64,000 nt of DNA from Euryarchaeota archaeon UBA557 (GTDB lineage Archaea; Thermoplasmatota; Poseidoniia; Poseidoniales; Thalassarchaeaceae). Made by a program: the position numbers and the translations under genes. Positions 1-7,964 of the stretch are shown in pieces. Below the pieces are notes generated by a model. The model was not told the origin of the DNA, ran no database searches, and was given only the letters and a program-made list of their open reading frames with translations. Positions within the stretch are counted from its first letter, which is position 1. Every line of letters starts with the position of its first letter. The stretch is taken from assembly GCA_002503285.1 (NCBI GenBank), contig DARI01000002.1:1-64000 (forward strand), in the 5' to 3' direction.

Positions 1-191
1 GTTAGAATTTGCCCTTCTCTGACCATTTTACCTAACCTCGTCCTAGGGACCCATGTCCTCAATCCTGCTAGTGGATCGGGCCCACGACGCCTTTGTACAG
101 GCTCTTCGGATTCTTGAGGATATAATGCCATAGTTAGTCCAGGAGCCAATGCTACTACCTTTTCAATAATCTCTTCGGTTTCTTCGCTCAT
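1..191 (-). CDS. rps5: Small-subunit ribosomal protein uS5, N-terminal part
   Basis: This gene is cut by the left edge of the window; only about 63 N-terminal residues are visible. The reading contains the segment WVPRTRLGKMVREGQI, which is the conserved start of the archaeal uS5 double-stranded-RNA-binding domain. uS5 sits near the decoding site of the 30S subunit and contributes to accuracy. The ATG at 189-191 overlaps the uL18 stop codon in an ATGA arrangement, so translation is probably coupled. It is the last visible gene of the long ribosomal operon read from uL3; uL30 and uL15 would be expected beyond the edge. Confidence 0.9.
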   Translation of the reverse strand, partial: MSEETEEIIEKVVALAPGLTMALYPQESEEPVQRRRGPDPLAGLRTWVPRTRLGKMVREGQIL

Positions 192-703
192 TTATTTGCC
201 CCCTCTATAGCCTTCTTAGTGGCCTTTACAGATTTTGCTACTGAATCGTCAATGTGTACTCCGTTTATCCTATCTTCATGTGGGAGAATTGAATCGCCAT
301 GTGGAATTTCAAGGCCACCATCTATCATCCCCTTTAGTGCTGCAAATACTCTGCTACCAGGTGAAGAAGCTGCTAAACCGATGTCCAAAATTGCTTCTGT
401 ATGTCCGGCAGATAATGCGTTTTTTGCTAATGCCAGTCCGACCAGGTAAGTTGCAGGAATAGATTTTTTAGATGCCTCTGATGGCCATTTATAATTATCA
501 ACTAAATTCTGGCCAGTCACAGAAGAAATTATTCTGTCCCCTCCAGTTCCGAATTCTACTAGTTGACAAGTAACCTGAGTATTAGAGACGCGAACGACTG
601 CTCTGAGGACATTACCACGTAATAGTTTCATCCTCCTCCTATAATCAGTCTGACCATTTCGACGTCTCTTGAATCTTAATCTTTGATTCTTACCATGTGC
701 CAT
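188..703 (-). CDS. rpl18: Large-subunit ribosomal protein uL18
   Basis: The 171-residue product binds 5S rRNA and joins it to the central protuberance of the 50S subunit. The N-terminus is basic with an RRRNGQTDYRRRMKLL stretch, and the middle has TYLVGLALAKNAL and LDIGLAASSPGSRVFAALKG, all typical of archaeal uL18. Length is as expected for archaea, where the protein is longer than in bacteria. The start abuts the eL19 stop and the end overlaps the uS5 start, in keeping with tight packing in the operon. Confidence 0.95.
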   Translation of the reverse strand: MAHGKNQRLRFKRRRNGQTDYRRRMKLLRGNVLRAVVRVSNTQVTCQLVEFGTGGDRIISSVTGQNLVDNYKWPSEASKKSIPATYLVGLALAKNALSAGHTEAILDIGLAASSPGSRVFAALKGMIDGGLEIPHGDSILPHEDRINGVHIDDSVAKSVKATKKAIEGANK

Positions 704-1179
704 TATTGTTCACCTCCAAATGAAATTCCATCTAGTTCCATGTTCCTTTTCATATCAGCAATTGACCGATAAGATCCACCTTTAGCTTTGCGATAATAAT
801 ATCTATATTTTGAAGCCGTAATAGTATCATCTTCTCTAAATTCTTTGAGTACTCTTCTTTGAGATCGGATAATCCTCATCCAACGCTCTTTCTTTGGGGC
901 CCTAGCATTTGCTGTACCTTTTCTAGATCCTTGGCCTTTACGCCTACCCTTTGCCTTTTGACCAGCAACTTTACGTGCTCTAGATCGACTAATTCCAACT
1001 ATTGGTTTTGCTTTTATTATTCCATCCTCGATTAATTGCCTAACGTCATCTTTTTGAACTGCACTAGTAACTTCATCAAGATAATCTGGATGAATCCAAA
1101 CGCGATGAATACCTACAATTCTACCTTCTTTTTTAGATAGTATATCAGCAGCCATTCTCTTTTGATTGGTAATCATCAT
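703..1179 (-). CDS. rpl19e: Large-subunit ribosomal protein eL19
   Basis: This 158-residue basic protein is eL19, found in archaea and eukaryotes but not bacteria. It shows the family features: an N-terminal QKRMAADIL motif, the segment VWIHPDYLDEV, the glycine/arginine-rich RKVAGQKAKGRRKGQGSRKGT region and a long C-terminal helical tail. eL19 helps form an intersubunit bridge. Two ATG codons lie in tandem at the start (1179 and 1176); the first overlaps the eL32 stop. Confidence 0.95.
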   Translation of the reverse strand: MMITNQKRMAADILSKKEGRIVGIHRVWIHPDYLDEVTSAVQKDDVRQLIEDGIIKAKPIVGISRSRARKVAGQKAKGRRKGQGSRKGTANARAPKKERWMRIIRSQRRVLKEFREDDTITASKYRYYYRKAKGGSYRSIADMKRNMELDGISFGGEQ

Positions 1180-1895
1180 TGAAGATCACCTCGAGGACTA
1201 ATGTTGCGACGATTTAAGATCCTAACGCCAAGGTCGTCTGCACGTGCGTGAATGGCCATACGTTTTCTATTTCCTACCGTAGAACCTATTCTGATAGCTT
1301 GTAATTCAGGATTTAAAGAATCCATATCTCCAATTTGATGTACCAAAACTTCTTCAAATCCTGATGAATGAAGTCCACGAACAGCAGCTATCTTACCAAA
1401 ACCAATTCTAGCCATGGGAGATCTATACTTCATATTAAGACGTTGTTTCGATTGGTATCCTTTTGGTTTTCTCCAGCCAGAATGTGATAATCTTTTGTAT
1501 CTAAACCATTCTTGGCGACGGAAAGCAGGTTGTTTTTTCTTTTGTATGGATCTAATTTTTAAATTAGCTTTAGTTTCTTCATCCAATACCGGTTTTTGTC
1601 TAGCCGTATGGACTCCGTCAAAGTCTTCATAAAAATTATCATCTTCTTCAAAAAATTCTTCAGACTTATCATCATTTTCTTCGTCACTATTGGAGTCAGG
1701 AGTAAACGCACCCGCAGAAGTTTCATTTACATCTTCATTGACAATTTCATCAGATATTGGATTTTCATTAGAATCAGTATCAGAATTAACTTCAGATAAT
1801 CGATTAATTAGATCGGATTTTTTTCCCGATACAGGTAGATCTTTTTCACGCAGTAAGTCTTTCAACTGTGCGACAGTCATGTTATCATATTCCAT
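1176..1895 (-). CDS. rpl32e: Ribosomal protein eL32 with an N-terminal SAP domain
   Basis: The C-terminal half (about residues 105-239) is a normal eL32, with RRQEWFRYKRLSHSGWRKP and IGFGKIAAVRGLHSSGFEEV. In front of it is a SAP-type helix-extension-helix of about 32 residues (MTVAQLKDLL, LPVSGKKSDLINRL), followed by a strongly acidic linker of about 60 residues rich in D, E, S and N. SAP domains are best known as nucleic-acid-binding modules. The ATG at 1895 was chosen over a longer frame because AAGGGGGAT lies just upstream and the longer version would overlap uL6. Haloarchaeal eL32 also has an N-terminal extension, but of a helix-hairpin-helix type. What the SAP module binds here is unknown. 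Confidence 0.92.
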   Translation of the reverse strand: MEYDNMTVAQLKDLLREKDLPVSGKKSDLINRLSEVNSDTDSNENPISDEIVNEDVNETSAGAFTPDSNSDEENDDKSEEFFEEDDNFYEDFDGVHTARQKPVLDEETKANLKIRSIQKKKQPAFRRQEWFRYKRLSHSGWRKPKGYQSKQRLNMKYRSPMARIGFGKIAAVRGLHSSGFEEVLVHQIGDMDSLNPELQAIRIGSTVGNRKRMAIHARADDLGVRILNRRNISPRGDLQ

Positions 1896-1908
1896 TCTTA
1901 AATCCCCC

Positions 1909-2460
1909 TTATGCACCCTTAGAAGTAATATAAATTCCGTCTTGGAATACCCTTCTATCTCTGTTCTTGATTCTGCATGATCTTTCGATGTTAGCAGCGG
2001 TCTGGCCGACTTTTTCTTTGTCAATCCCCTTAACTACTACATCTGTTTTATTTGAAATTTTAACTTCGACGTCTGAAGGTGACCAAGGCAGTTTAGCAAC
2101 CCTAGGCACCTTTTCACCAAATAAATTATTTACAGTCATTTTATTCCCTGAGACTTTTAAGGTCATTGGAAAATGGCTGTATACAGCTTTTAAATGATAT
2201 TCGAAACCAGTATCTACTCCGTTGACCATGTTTTTAATGTGGGCGGCCCAAGTACCAGATAATGCTTTTTCAGACCTTCTAGGTAAATTACAGAATACGG
2301 TTACATCATCATCCGAAATTCTTATTTCGATTTTAGTGTGTATGAATTCTCTGGAAAGGGTGTTATTTCCTTTGGAAATAGACAAAATGGAATTATCCAT
2401 AGTAGCACTTACTCCATCTATCAATGATATTTTGTTTGAGATATGATCATTTTTTACCAT
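1909..2460 (-). CDS. rpl6: Large-subunit ribosomal protein uL6
   Basis: The 183-residue protein has the two repeated uL6 folds, with the diagnostic WAAHIKNMVNGVDTGFEYHL in the first half and PWSPSDVEVKISNKTDVVVKGIDKEKVGQTAANIE in the second (quoted here in shortened sense as DKEKVGQTAANIE). uL6 lies near the elongation-factor binding region of the 50S subunit. The start ATG at 2458-2460 is preceded by GGAGGAATAAT; a longer in-frame reading would run into uS8 and is rejected. eL32 begins 13 bases after its stop. Confidence 0.94.
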   Translation of the reverse strand: MVKNDHISNKISLIDGVSATMDNSILSISKGNNTLSREFIHTKIEIRISDDDVTVFCNLPRRSEKALSGTWAAHIKNMVNGVDTGFEYHLKAVYSHFPMTLKVSGNKMTVNNLFGEKVPRVAKLPWSPSDVEVKISNKTDVVVKGIDKEKVGQTAANIERSCRIKNRDRRVFQDGIYITSKGA

Positions 2461-2471
2461 TATTATTCCTC

Positions 2472-2861
2472 CTAATAGATGTAAGCGAGTAAACGCCCGC
2501 CGACTCTCTCCTTCTTTGCATCGTAATGATTCATGATTCCTTGATTTGTAGTCATAATAAGTAATCCAAAATCTCTGGCAGGCAGGTATCTTGATTCCCA
2601 CTTGTCATAATCTAATCTTTGAACAGAGTATCTAGGTTTGATAACTCCACATTGATTGATTGCTCCAATTAATTCTATTCGGAAACCACCGCCTCTTCCA
2701 TTTTCTATTAGTTCGTATTCTCCAATATATCCTGATTTTTGCATTATAGATAGCATACTATCTAATAGTTTACTGGCGGGATTAACAGATACCTCATAAT
2801 GGCCTGCTTGCTCTGCATTGTATATACGCGTAAAAGCGTCACTTAGGGGGTCAAATTGCAT
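2472..2861 (-). CDS. rps8: Small-subunit ribosomal protein uS8
   Basis: This 129-residue protein is the archaeal form of uS8, a primary binder of the 16S rRNA central domain. It begins DPLSDAFTRIYNAEQAG and ends with the conserved region RDFGLLIMTTNQGIMNHYDAKK and GGRLLAYIY. Length is normal for archaea. It is preceded by GGTGATGT and lies between uS14 and uL6, as in most archaeal spc-type operons. Confidence 0.95.
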   Translation of the reverse strand: MQFDPLSDAFTRIYNAEQAGHYEVSVNPASKLLDSMLSIMQKSGYIGEYELIENGRGGGFRIELIGAINQCGVIKPRYSVQRLDYDKWESRYLPARDFGLLIMTTNQGIMNHYDAKKERVGGRLLAYIY

Positions 2862-2873
2862 TCTTACATCACC

Positions 2874-3026
2874 TCATGAATATTTCTTAAATCCTATATT
2901 TGTTGCTACATCGCGAAAACATTGACGACATAGATGTAATCCATGACGGCGAATAAGTCCACGGCGGCGTCCGCATCTGCGGCAGCCATTTGTCCTGCCT
3001 ATTTCTTCTCCGTGATCTCTTGCCAT
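2874..3026 (-). CDS. rps14: Small-subunit ribosomal protein uS14 (zinc-binding type)
   Basis: This short gene encodes 50 residues. The reading has a C-x2-C pair (NGCRRCGR) and a second C-x2-C pair (HLCRQCFRD) that together form a zinc site, and ends GFKKYS, as in archaeal uS14. uS14 binds the 3' domain of 16S rRNA in the 30S head. The ATG at 3024-3026 is preceded by GGAGTGAT, and uL5 ends 4 bases upstream. Its place between uL5 and uS8 is standard for archaea. Confidence 0.95.
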   Translation of the reverse strand: MARDHGEEIGRTNGCRRCGRRRGLIRRHGLHLCRQCFRDVATNIGFKKYS

Positions 3027-3030
3027 AAAA

Positions 3031-3558
3031 TCACTCCTCCACTATTGATAATCCAAACTTTTCAGTAAACCATGCTTTTGATTCTTCTCTAAAAACACGG
3101 TGACCATTGGATACTTTCGAACTTCGTTGACGGCGATGCTTAATTCTGTGGCCTGGTCGTTCCAATAAAATATTCACATCCATTCCAAAAATTCCGATTT
3201 CGGGATCATATTTTTGATCAGGGAAATCAGTGTAATCCGAAATCCCAAAGGAAAGGTTTCCTTGATTATCAAAATTGTATGCAGGTAGAGTATTTTCTCT
3301 GACCCAAAATGCATCCTTCAGGAAAGAATTTATCTTATCTTCACCTCGTATTGTTACTTTACAACCTATGGGCGCACCCTCACGAGTTCCTAAATCTCTA
3401 TTAGTTTGCGTTGAGAGAGTTCTGACTGGTTTTTGTCCAGTTAATATCTCTAGTACCTTTTCTGCTAACTGTAATCTTTGACCAGCTTCGCCTACGCCAA
3501 TGTTAACTGTAACTTTACTTGCCCTAGGCGTAAGCATAGGATTCTTTACTTCAGACAT
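3031..3558 (-). CDS. rpl5: Large-subunit ribosomal protein uL5
   Basis: The 175-residue product binds 5S rRNA and the central protuberance. Recognisable segments are KVTVNIGVGEAGQRL near the start, LTGQKPVRTLSTQTNRDLGTREG, and IFGMDVNILLERPGHRIKHRR. The length matches archaeal homologues. Its ATG overlaps the last base of the eS4 stop codon in a TAATG arrangement, which suggests translational coupling. Confidence 0.95.
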   Translation of the reverse strand: MSEVKNPMLTPRASKVTVNIGVGEAGQRLQLAEKVLEILTGQKPVRTLSTQTNRDLGTREGAPIGCKVTIRGEDKINSFLKDAFWVRENTLPAYNFDNQGNLSFGISDYTDFPDQKYDPEIGIFGMDVNILLERPGHRIKHRRQRSSKVSNGHRVFREESKAWFTEKFGLSIVEE

Positions 3559-4253
3559 TATTCATCCTCCAGAGGTAAATCTGATTCATTACCAATAATG
3601 AACACATATTCAGAGACTGTAAGAAAATCTGCGAAGCTAGTCTCATTAGGTTTTGAAGATCTTTTAATGGAAAAATCAGTTATTTTAGAGGTTTCTCCTA
3701 TGTGATTTCCACCAATTAAATATGCAAGAGAATCTTTCTCCATGGGTAGATGAGTTAGAATTTTTTGATCTGGCAGAGAAATTACGATTGAGTCTCCTGT
3801 ATTGTATTGTGATGTTGAATCTAGTAGAATGTTCCTTCCATCATGTAGGTGAAGTTGAGTCACTCCTCCCTTTATTGTAGTTTTTCCAGTAACCATGCAT
3901 ATCTTAGACCCAGCAGATTTTTCGGAAATGATTCTATAACGCAATTTTCCATTGGTATCTAATACGCAACGGTAATTGACACCATCAATCGTTAAAACAT
4001 CCATTAACCCAACGCCTCTTGCAGAATCGGTTTCTATCCTTCCATCAACTAATATCTTTCTAGAATGAAGGATCTTCTTTGCTTCGCGTTTAGTATGCGC
4101 AATTGCTAATACGTCTCTTAGAATCAAGGTAAGAGGCATACAATTTTCTATGCTATGGCCGCTAGGATTAGGTTTTTGAACCCATATACTAGTTTTCCTA
4201 GGTAAAGGCCAACTGCGAGGCATCATTAATCTCTTTATGTGGCTGCTACTCAT
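3558..4253 (-). CDS. rps4e: Small-subunit ribosomal protein eS4
   Basis: This 231-residue protein is the archaeal/eukaryotic eS4. The N-terminal region has HIKRLMMPRSWP and LPLTLILRD-like sequence (here MPLTLILRDVLAIAHTKREA), followed by an S4-type RNA-binding segment RKILVDGRIETD and a KOW-like part with LHDGRNILL. eS4 binds 16S rRNA. The gene starts one base after the uL24 stop codon and its stop overlaps the uL5 start. The order uL24-eS4-uL5 is specific to archaea. Confidence 0.93.
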   Translation of the reverse strand: MSSSHIKRLMMPRSWPLPRKTSIWVQKPNPSGHSIENCMPLTLILRDVLAIAHTKREAKKILHSRKILVDGRIETDSARGVGLMDVLTIDGVNYRCVLDTNGKLRYRIISEKSAGSKICMVTGKTTIKGGVTQLHLHDGRNILLDSTSQYNTGDSIVISLPDQKILTHLPMEKDSLAYLIGGNHIGETSKITDFSIKRSSKPNETSFADFLTVSEYVFIIGNESDLPLEDE

Positions 4254-4254
4254 T

Positions 4255-4689
4255 TTATTCGCCCTCCGTTAATGACCGTTCAGTAATTCTCTTAATTCTT
4301 AAAGGATCTCCTTCATATAATTTTGTTACGATTAAATTAGATGGCCTTATCGGGACTGCTTCTTCTTTACCATCAGCAGTGTTTTGTGTCATTCCTTCAA
4401 CATATACACGATCATTTTTAGCATCTATTTCGACAACTTTAGATTTGATGCCTGCCCTTCCTCTAGCTTGACCTAACCTTTTGCCTCTAGATTCTGATTT
4501 AATGCTATTTGGATGACTAAAGTCACCTCTAAGAATTTCTACTTCATCTCCTACTCTAACAGTTACTGTGCGAACATAGAGTAATTCTGGATCTTCACTT
4601 ACCAATCTTGCCCTTATCCTCTTACGCTTTGTATGTAATGGAGATTTAAGTTGCTCCTGACGTTGCTTTCCTGCTTTCTTACTTGCCAT
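4255..4689 (-). CDS. rpl24: Large-subunit ribosomal protein uL24
   Basis: The protein (144 residues from the chosen start) begins MASKKAGKQRQEQLKSPLH and has the KOW motif VRVGDEVEILRGDF. uL24 is an early-binding 50S assembly protein. Two in-frame starts exist: 4704, which overlaps the uL14 stop, and 4689. The latter is preferred because GAGGTGGGAT lies at good spacing before it and because the resulting N-terminus matches other archaeal uL24 proteins. The C-terminal extension of about 50 residues carries IRPSNLIVTKL, normal for archaea. Confidence 0.9.
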   Translation of the reverse strand: MASKKAGKQRQEQLKSPLHTKRKRIRARLVSEDPELLYVRTVTVRVGDEVEILRGDFSHPNSIKSESRGKRLGQARGRAGIKSKVVEIDAKNDRVYVEGMTQNTADGKEEAVPIRPSNLIVTKLYEGDPLRIKRITERSLTEGE

Positions 4690-4700
4690 ATCATCCCACC

Positions 4701-5099
4701 TCATACAATTTGTTTAGCCGTTGCGGCTATTCTTGGCCACCTTTCAGCAGCTTCTCGGCTAACAGGGCCTTTTATGTCAGAACCTTGTAAATCACCCTTC
4801 TCATTAACTAGTACGCAAGCATTATCTTCAAATCTTGCCCATGTTCCATCTACTCTTCTAAAAGGCCTTGTTTGCCTTATTATTATTGCATTAAAAATTT
4901 GACGGCGAGTTTCTGGAGTTCCTCTTTTGACTGTAACTTTGATCATATCACCTACTCCAGCAGCAGGATATCGGCTAGCTACTCCACCCTTTTTTGGAAC
5001 GTTGATTAGCTGTACAATCTTGGCACCAGTGTTATCAACACAATCTATCTTTGCAGCTGTAGGTAAACCTGCAGTTACTTTGCCGGCTATTCCCTTCAT
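4701..5099 (-). CDS. rpl14: Large-subunit ribosomal protein uL14
   Basis: The 132-residue product shows the uL14 signature: CVDNTGAKIVQLINV near the N-terminus, GVGDMIKVTVKRGTPE in the middle, and FEDNACVLVNEKGDLQGSDIKGP-like sequence near the end (pieces shown). uL14 lies at the subunit interface and takes part in intersubunit bridges. It overlaps the uS17 stop by four bases at its start. Confidence 0.95.
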   Translation of the reverse strand: MKGIAGKVTAGLPTAAKIDCVDNTGAKIVQLINVPKKGGVASRYPAAGVGDMIKVTVKRGTPETRRQIFNAIIIRQTRPFRRVDGTWARFEDNACVLVNEKGDLQGSDIKGPVSREAAERWPRIAATAKQIV

Positions 5100-5428
5100 T
5101 TTGATGCCTCCATATCTATGACACAGAATTTAATTGTTTTAGATAAAGGCCTACATTCCATTATTCTAACCTTATCTCCAGGGTTTAATTCCCCTATACA
5201 AGAAGGGAGGTGAGCAGAATAGCGTCTTGTACGTTTTTCATATCTCTCATACTTTTTCATATAACGTTGCATTCTACGTTCCACGACAATTGCATTTTGC
5301 ATTGATGATGTAGAAACGATTCCTTCTATTATTTGTCCCCTTACTCTTAAATTTCCATAGAATGGACAATTCATATTTCCATCCCATTCCCCTTGAGGGG
5401 AGTTTACATCTACTCCTATATCTCTCAT
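5096..5428 (-). CDS. rps17: Small-subunit ribosomal protein uS17
   Basis: This 110-residue protein is archaeal uS17, an OB-fold primary binder of 16S rRNA. Typical segments are CPFYGNLRVRGQIIEG, QRYMKKYERYEKRTRRYSAH and GDKVRIMECRPLSKTIKFCV. The start at 5428 is preceded by GGAGAAATTAAG; an ORF can be read further upstream but would overlap the RNase P component gene. The end overlaps the uL14 start. Confidence 0.94.
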   Translation of the reverse strand: MRDIGVDVNSPQGEWDGNMNCPFYGNLRVRGQIIEGIVSTSSMQNAIVVERRMQRYMKKYERYEKRTRRYSAHLPSCIGELNPGDKVRIMECRPLSKTIKFCVIDMEASK

Positions 5429-5429
5429 C

Positions 5430-5687
5430 TTAATTTCTCCTATATTTTCGATTAATTCTATCTTCTGGCCTTTGAGAAACAAATAAACCATTTATTTCTT
5501 GATTATCATCTATTGTAAACTTAATTACATTTTTAGCTAATTTTAATTCTTTATTATCAGAATGTATAGAAATAGTTCTTTTTGTTTCATTTAGAACTGT
5601 ACCGGATACTCCAATCAAAGTGAAATCACTAGAATCTGTGACATGTAAATTCCTAGAAATCCAAGGTAAATTTATGATATTAGTCAA
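5430..5687 (-). CDS. rnp1: Ribonuclease P protein component 1 (Rpp29/Pop4 family)
   Basis: The 85-residue product is assigned to the Rpp29 family of RNase P subunits, which help the catalytic RNA mature tRNA 5' ends. The sequence has the family's barrel core in short form, with LIGVSGTVLNETKRTISI and KNVIKFTIDD. Similarity is modest, so position weighs heavily: in archaea this gene lies between aIF1 and uS17, exactly as here. It abuts the aIF1 stop and ends one base before uS17. Confidence 0.82.
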   Translation of the reverse strand: MTNIINLPWISRNLHVTDSSDFTLIGVSGTVLNETKRTISIHSDNKELKLAKNVIKFTIDDNQEINGLFVSQRPEDRINRKYRRN

Positions 5688-5987
5688 TTACCTCACCTCC
5701 ACTTGATAGCCGTTTTGTTCGAGTACTTTAGAAGCTCTTTTCTTATGATCTCCTTGTAATTCAATGGTCCTATCTTTAACAGTCCCGCCGCTGGCGCATG
5801 CACTCTTCAGTATTTTAGCAAGTTGACCGATATCAATAGCGGTATCATCGATACCTTCAATCATAGTTACCATTTTTCCATACCTCCTTCTTACTACTGA
5901 TATTACTGCTTTTTGTTGTTCTTTTGCTATTTCTTGACATATACATAATTCATCAGGTAGTCCGCAAAGATTACATATACCTGCCAT
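5688..5987 (-). CDS. Translation initiation factor aIF1 (SUI1 family)
   Basis: This 99-residue protein is archaeal initiation factor 1, which promotes correct start-codon choice on the 30S subunit. The SUI1 core is visible as KMVTMIEGIDD, LAKILKSACASGGTVKDRTIELQGDHK and a C-terminal EQNGYQVEV. The N-terminus MAGICNLCGLPDELCICQE has a C-x2-C plus C-x-C set that is known from other archaeal aIF1 proteins and may bind zinc. It follows uL29 after a 6-base gap. Confidence 0.93.
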   Translation of the reverse strand: MAGICNLCGLPDELCICQEIAKEQQKAVISVVRRRYGKMVTMIEGIDDTAIDIGQLAKILKSACASGGTVKDRTIELQGDHKKRASKVLEQNGYQVEVR

Positions 5988-5993
5988 TTATTT

Positions 5994-6200
5994 CTACTCC
6001 TTAGTCCCCTGATTAATTTTAGTAATTAATCTGGCTATTGATCTACGAGTTTGTTTGTAAGCACCAGCATCTGCTGAAGACCCTCCGAGGGCTTGTTGAG
6101 CACGTAATTGCAATAATTCTTCTTTTAATTCTAACAAACGACGTTCTCGTTGTTCTAGATTCATAGAATCTATGTCTCTAGATTTGACGTGACTCATCAT
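5994..6200 (-). CDS. rpl29: Large-subunit ribosomal protein uL29
   Basis: A 68-residue helical protein matching uL29, which sits beside the polypeptide exit tunnel. It has the two-helix pattern with LLELKEELLQLRAQQALGGSSADAG and the conserved RRSIARLITKINQ segment. Two tandem ATG codons lie at the start; the first overlaps the uS3 stop codon. Length is typical. Confidence 0.93.
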   Translation of the reverse strand: MMSHVKSRDIDSMNLEQRERRLLELKEELLQLRAQQALGGSSADAGAYKQTRRSIARLITKINQGTKE

Positions 6201-6913
6201 TCTTCCTCCTTGGGTAGAATATTTGATACGACGTTAGAATCAAATTGATCATCAGTTGATATTTCAGGTTTAATCATAGCGATTTCTTCTAGGGCAGGTA
6301 GTCCTGCTTCATGACGTTCAAGAACAGTTACTTCATGAGGTAATTTGACTCCTTTTCTCATTATTCTGACAGTACAACCAATAGTACCAAGTTTCTTAAC
6401 TGCGGTTGAGAAACCTGTATCCATAAATTCAAGAGCGGTTTCACCGCAAAATTTGATGTGACCTTGTTGGAATTTTTCTACTCTGTGCCTTGCCCCTGTT
6501 ATTTTACCGCTTAATATTACTAAGCAGCCTCTTGCGCCTGCATCCATTATATTTTGAGCTGTGCTATGCCCTGCTCTTCTGAAAAACCATCCCCTTTCTA
6601 AAGAACTGGCTAGTCTACTAGCCATAACTTGAGCATTTAATCGAGATTCTTCAATTTCATCAACTTCTAATTGGGGTTCGTGAATATTGAAATCTTCCTG
6701 TAGTCGACGTTGTAATTCATGAATTACTTTTCCTCTTCGGCCGATAACTCTTCCAACTTGTTCCGCCTTTAGTGTAACTTTTGTTCCTTCGGGAGTTCTG
6801 TTGAAGGTTAATCCCCCAAATCCTGCTCTCTCTGTCTCTTTTAGTAAGTATTCTCGAACTAATTGACGCTCAACATTGCGGTTGAGAATTGTACGAATAG
6901 TATTTTGCCTCAT
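6197..6913 (-). CDS. rps3: Small-subunit ribosomal protein uS3
   Basis: The 238-residue protein has an N-terminal KH domain (VIGRRGKVIHELQRRLQ) and the C-terminal uS3 domain with ARGCLVILSGKITGARH and VKKLGTIGCTVRIM. uS3 lines the mRNA entry channel in the 30S head. The ending is acidic (LPKEEE). It starts with ATG after a GAGGTGAAATT site and overlaps uL29. Confidence 0.95.
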   Translation of the reverse strand: MRQNTIRTILNRNVERQLVREYLLKETERAGFGGLTFNRTPEGTKVTLKAEQVGRVIGRRGKVIHELQRRLQEDFNIHEPQLEVDEIEESRLNAQVMASRLASSLERGWFFRRAGHSTAQNIMDAGARGCLVILSGKITGARHRVEKFQQGHIKFCGETALEFMDTGFSTAVKKLGTIGCTVRIMRKGVKLPHEVTVLERHEAGLPALEEIAMIKPEISTDDQFDSNVVSNILPKEEE

Positions 6914-6922
6914 AATTTCACC

Positions 6923-7447
6923 TCAGAAGTCATCCTCTTCTTCATCTTCGCCAAAGTATTCCAGGAATACTTCCAGATTTACTTGATAGTGATTACTTGG
7001 AGTAGCGCGTCCTTGTGCCCTAGGCCTCCAATTTGTTGCTATTTGACCCCTGTGGGCTGCTATGTGAGTTATTATCATATCATCAGGCTCAATTGTATCA
7101 TATCTCTGACTCGCATTATCCATTGCACTAGAAATTAATTTCACGAATTCTTTAGAAGCTTTATTCGGGTACGCCCCTGGACCAATTTTTCCTTTCCTAT
7201 GGCCCGCCATAGTATTTCCACCCCTGCCTTTCCTAGATCTGCGAGTGTAAGGAATTGCTTTTTTCTTATTGATTACATCATCCAAATAAATTAAGGCATT
7301 TGAAGCATTCATCCCCCTAAGTGCTTTGGCTACATGGTAACAGTGCTTGTGGTGAACGTTAACATTTACTGCCCTAGCAGTTGAAAGGTAAGACCCCTCC
7401 AACAATTGAGTGTATCCAGATTGTGATTTACCTACTTCTCGACTCAT
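6923..7447 (-). CDS. rpl22: Large-subunit ribosomal protein uL22
   Basis: The 174-residue product is archaeal uL22, which contributes a loop to the exit tunnel. It has NVNVHHKHCYHVAKALRGM, GPGAYPNKASKEFVKLISSA and ITHIAAHRGQIATNWRPRAQGRA-like segments (partly shown). The C-terminus is acidic (EDEEEDDF), an ending shared in style with neighbouring ribosomal proteins here. Confidence 0.95.
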   Translation of the reverse strand: MSREVGKSQSGYTQLLEGSYLSTARAVNVNVHHKHCYHVAKALRGMNASNALIYLDDVINKKKAIPYTRRSRKGRGGNTMAGHRKGKIGPGAYPNKASKEFVKLISSAMDNASQRYDTIEPDDMIITHIAAHRGQIATNWRPRAQGRATPSNHYQVNLEVFLEYFGEDEEEDDF

Positions 7448-7456
7448 TTTATTTCC

Positions 7457-7957
7457 TCACTTTAGAGATACGTGCTGTGATGATCGGGTAGCACCAACAC
7501 CCGGTCCTGTATGCGTAACTGATGCCCTAGTTCTTGCGAATTCACCCAGAGCGTGACCGATCATTTCAGGAATTATTTCTATATTTATGAAAGATCTACC
7601 ATCATGTATTCCCATATTTGTACCGACCATTTCAGGTAGAACATACATGCCTCTACAATGAGTTTTTACTACTTTATCGCCATCATTTTCCCTAATTTTC
7701 ATTAAAAGCTTTTCGCATTCAGGGTTTAATCCTCTTGCGAGAGATCTTTTTGCCCTTGATGGCATCAAAGTAGCTATACAAGGAGACTCTTGATCATCTT
7801 CAGGAGGATATAGTGGCATTTCCAATAATTCTGCAAGAGTGTAACCTCTCCATAGGAACTCTTTTTTCCTACGTTCACTAATCTTAGATCTTCGCTTTCT
7901 AGCTTGACGTCTTGCTAGTTTAGGGGACCGGAACATTTTCTTGGATTTTCTTGCCAT
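7457..7957 (-). CDS. rps19: Small-subunit ribosomal protein uS19
   Basis: This 166-residue protein has the uS19 core HCRGMYVLPEMVGTNMGIH and FINIEIIPEMIGHALGEFA followed by RTRASVTHTGPGVGATRSSQ. The N-terminal 45 residues are very basic (RRQARKRRSKISERRKKEF). uS19 is part of the 30S head and contacts the A-site region. It lies between uL2 and uL22 as in other archaea. Confidence 0.95.
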   Translation of the reverse strand: MARKSKKMFRSPKLARRQARKRRSKISERRKKEFLWRGYTLAELLEMPLYPPEDDQESPCIATLMPSRAKRSLARGLNPECEKLLMKIRENDGDKVVKTHCRGMYVLPEMVGTNMGIHDGRSFINIEIIPEMIGHALGEFARTRASVTHTGPGVGATRSSQHVSLK

Positions 7958-7964
7958 AACTAAT

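Noticed and set aside
5688..5987. Cysteine-rich N-terminus of aIF1 as a novelty
   Set aside because: The C-x2-C and C-x-C pattern is found in other archaeal aIF1 proteins.
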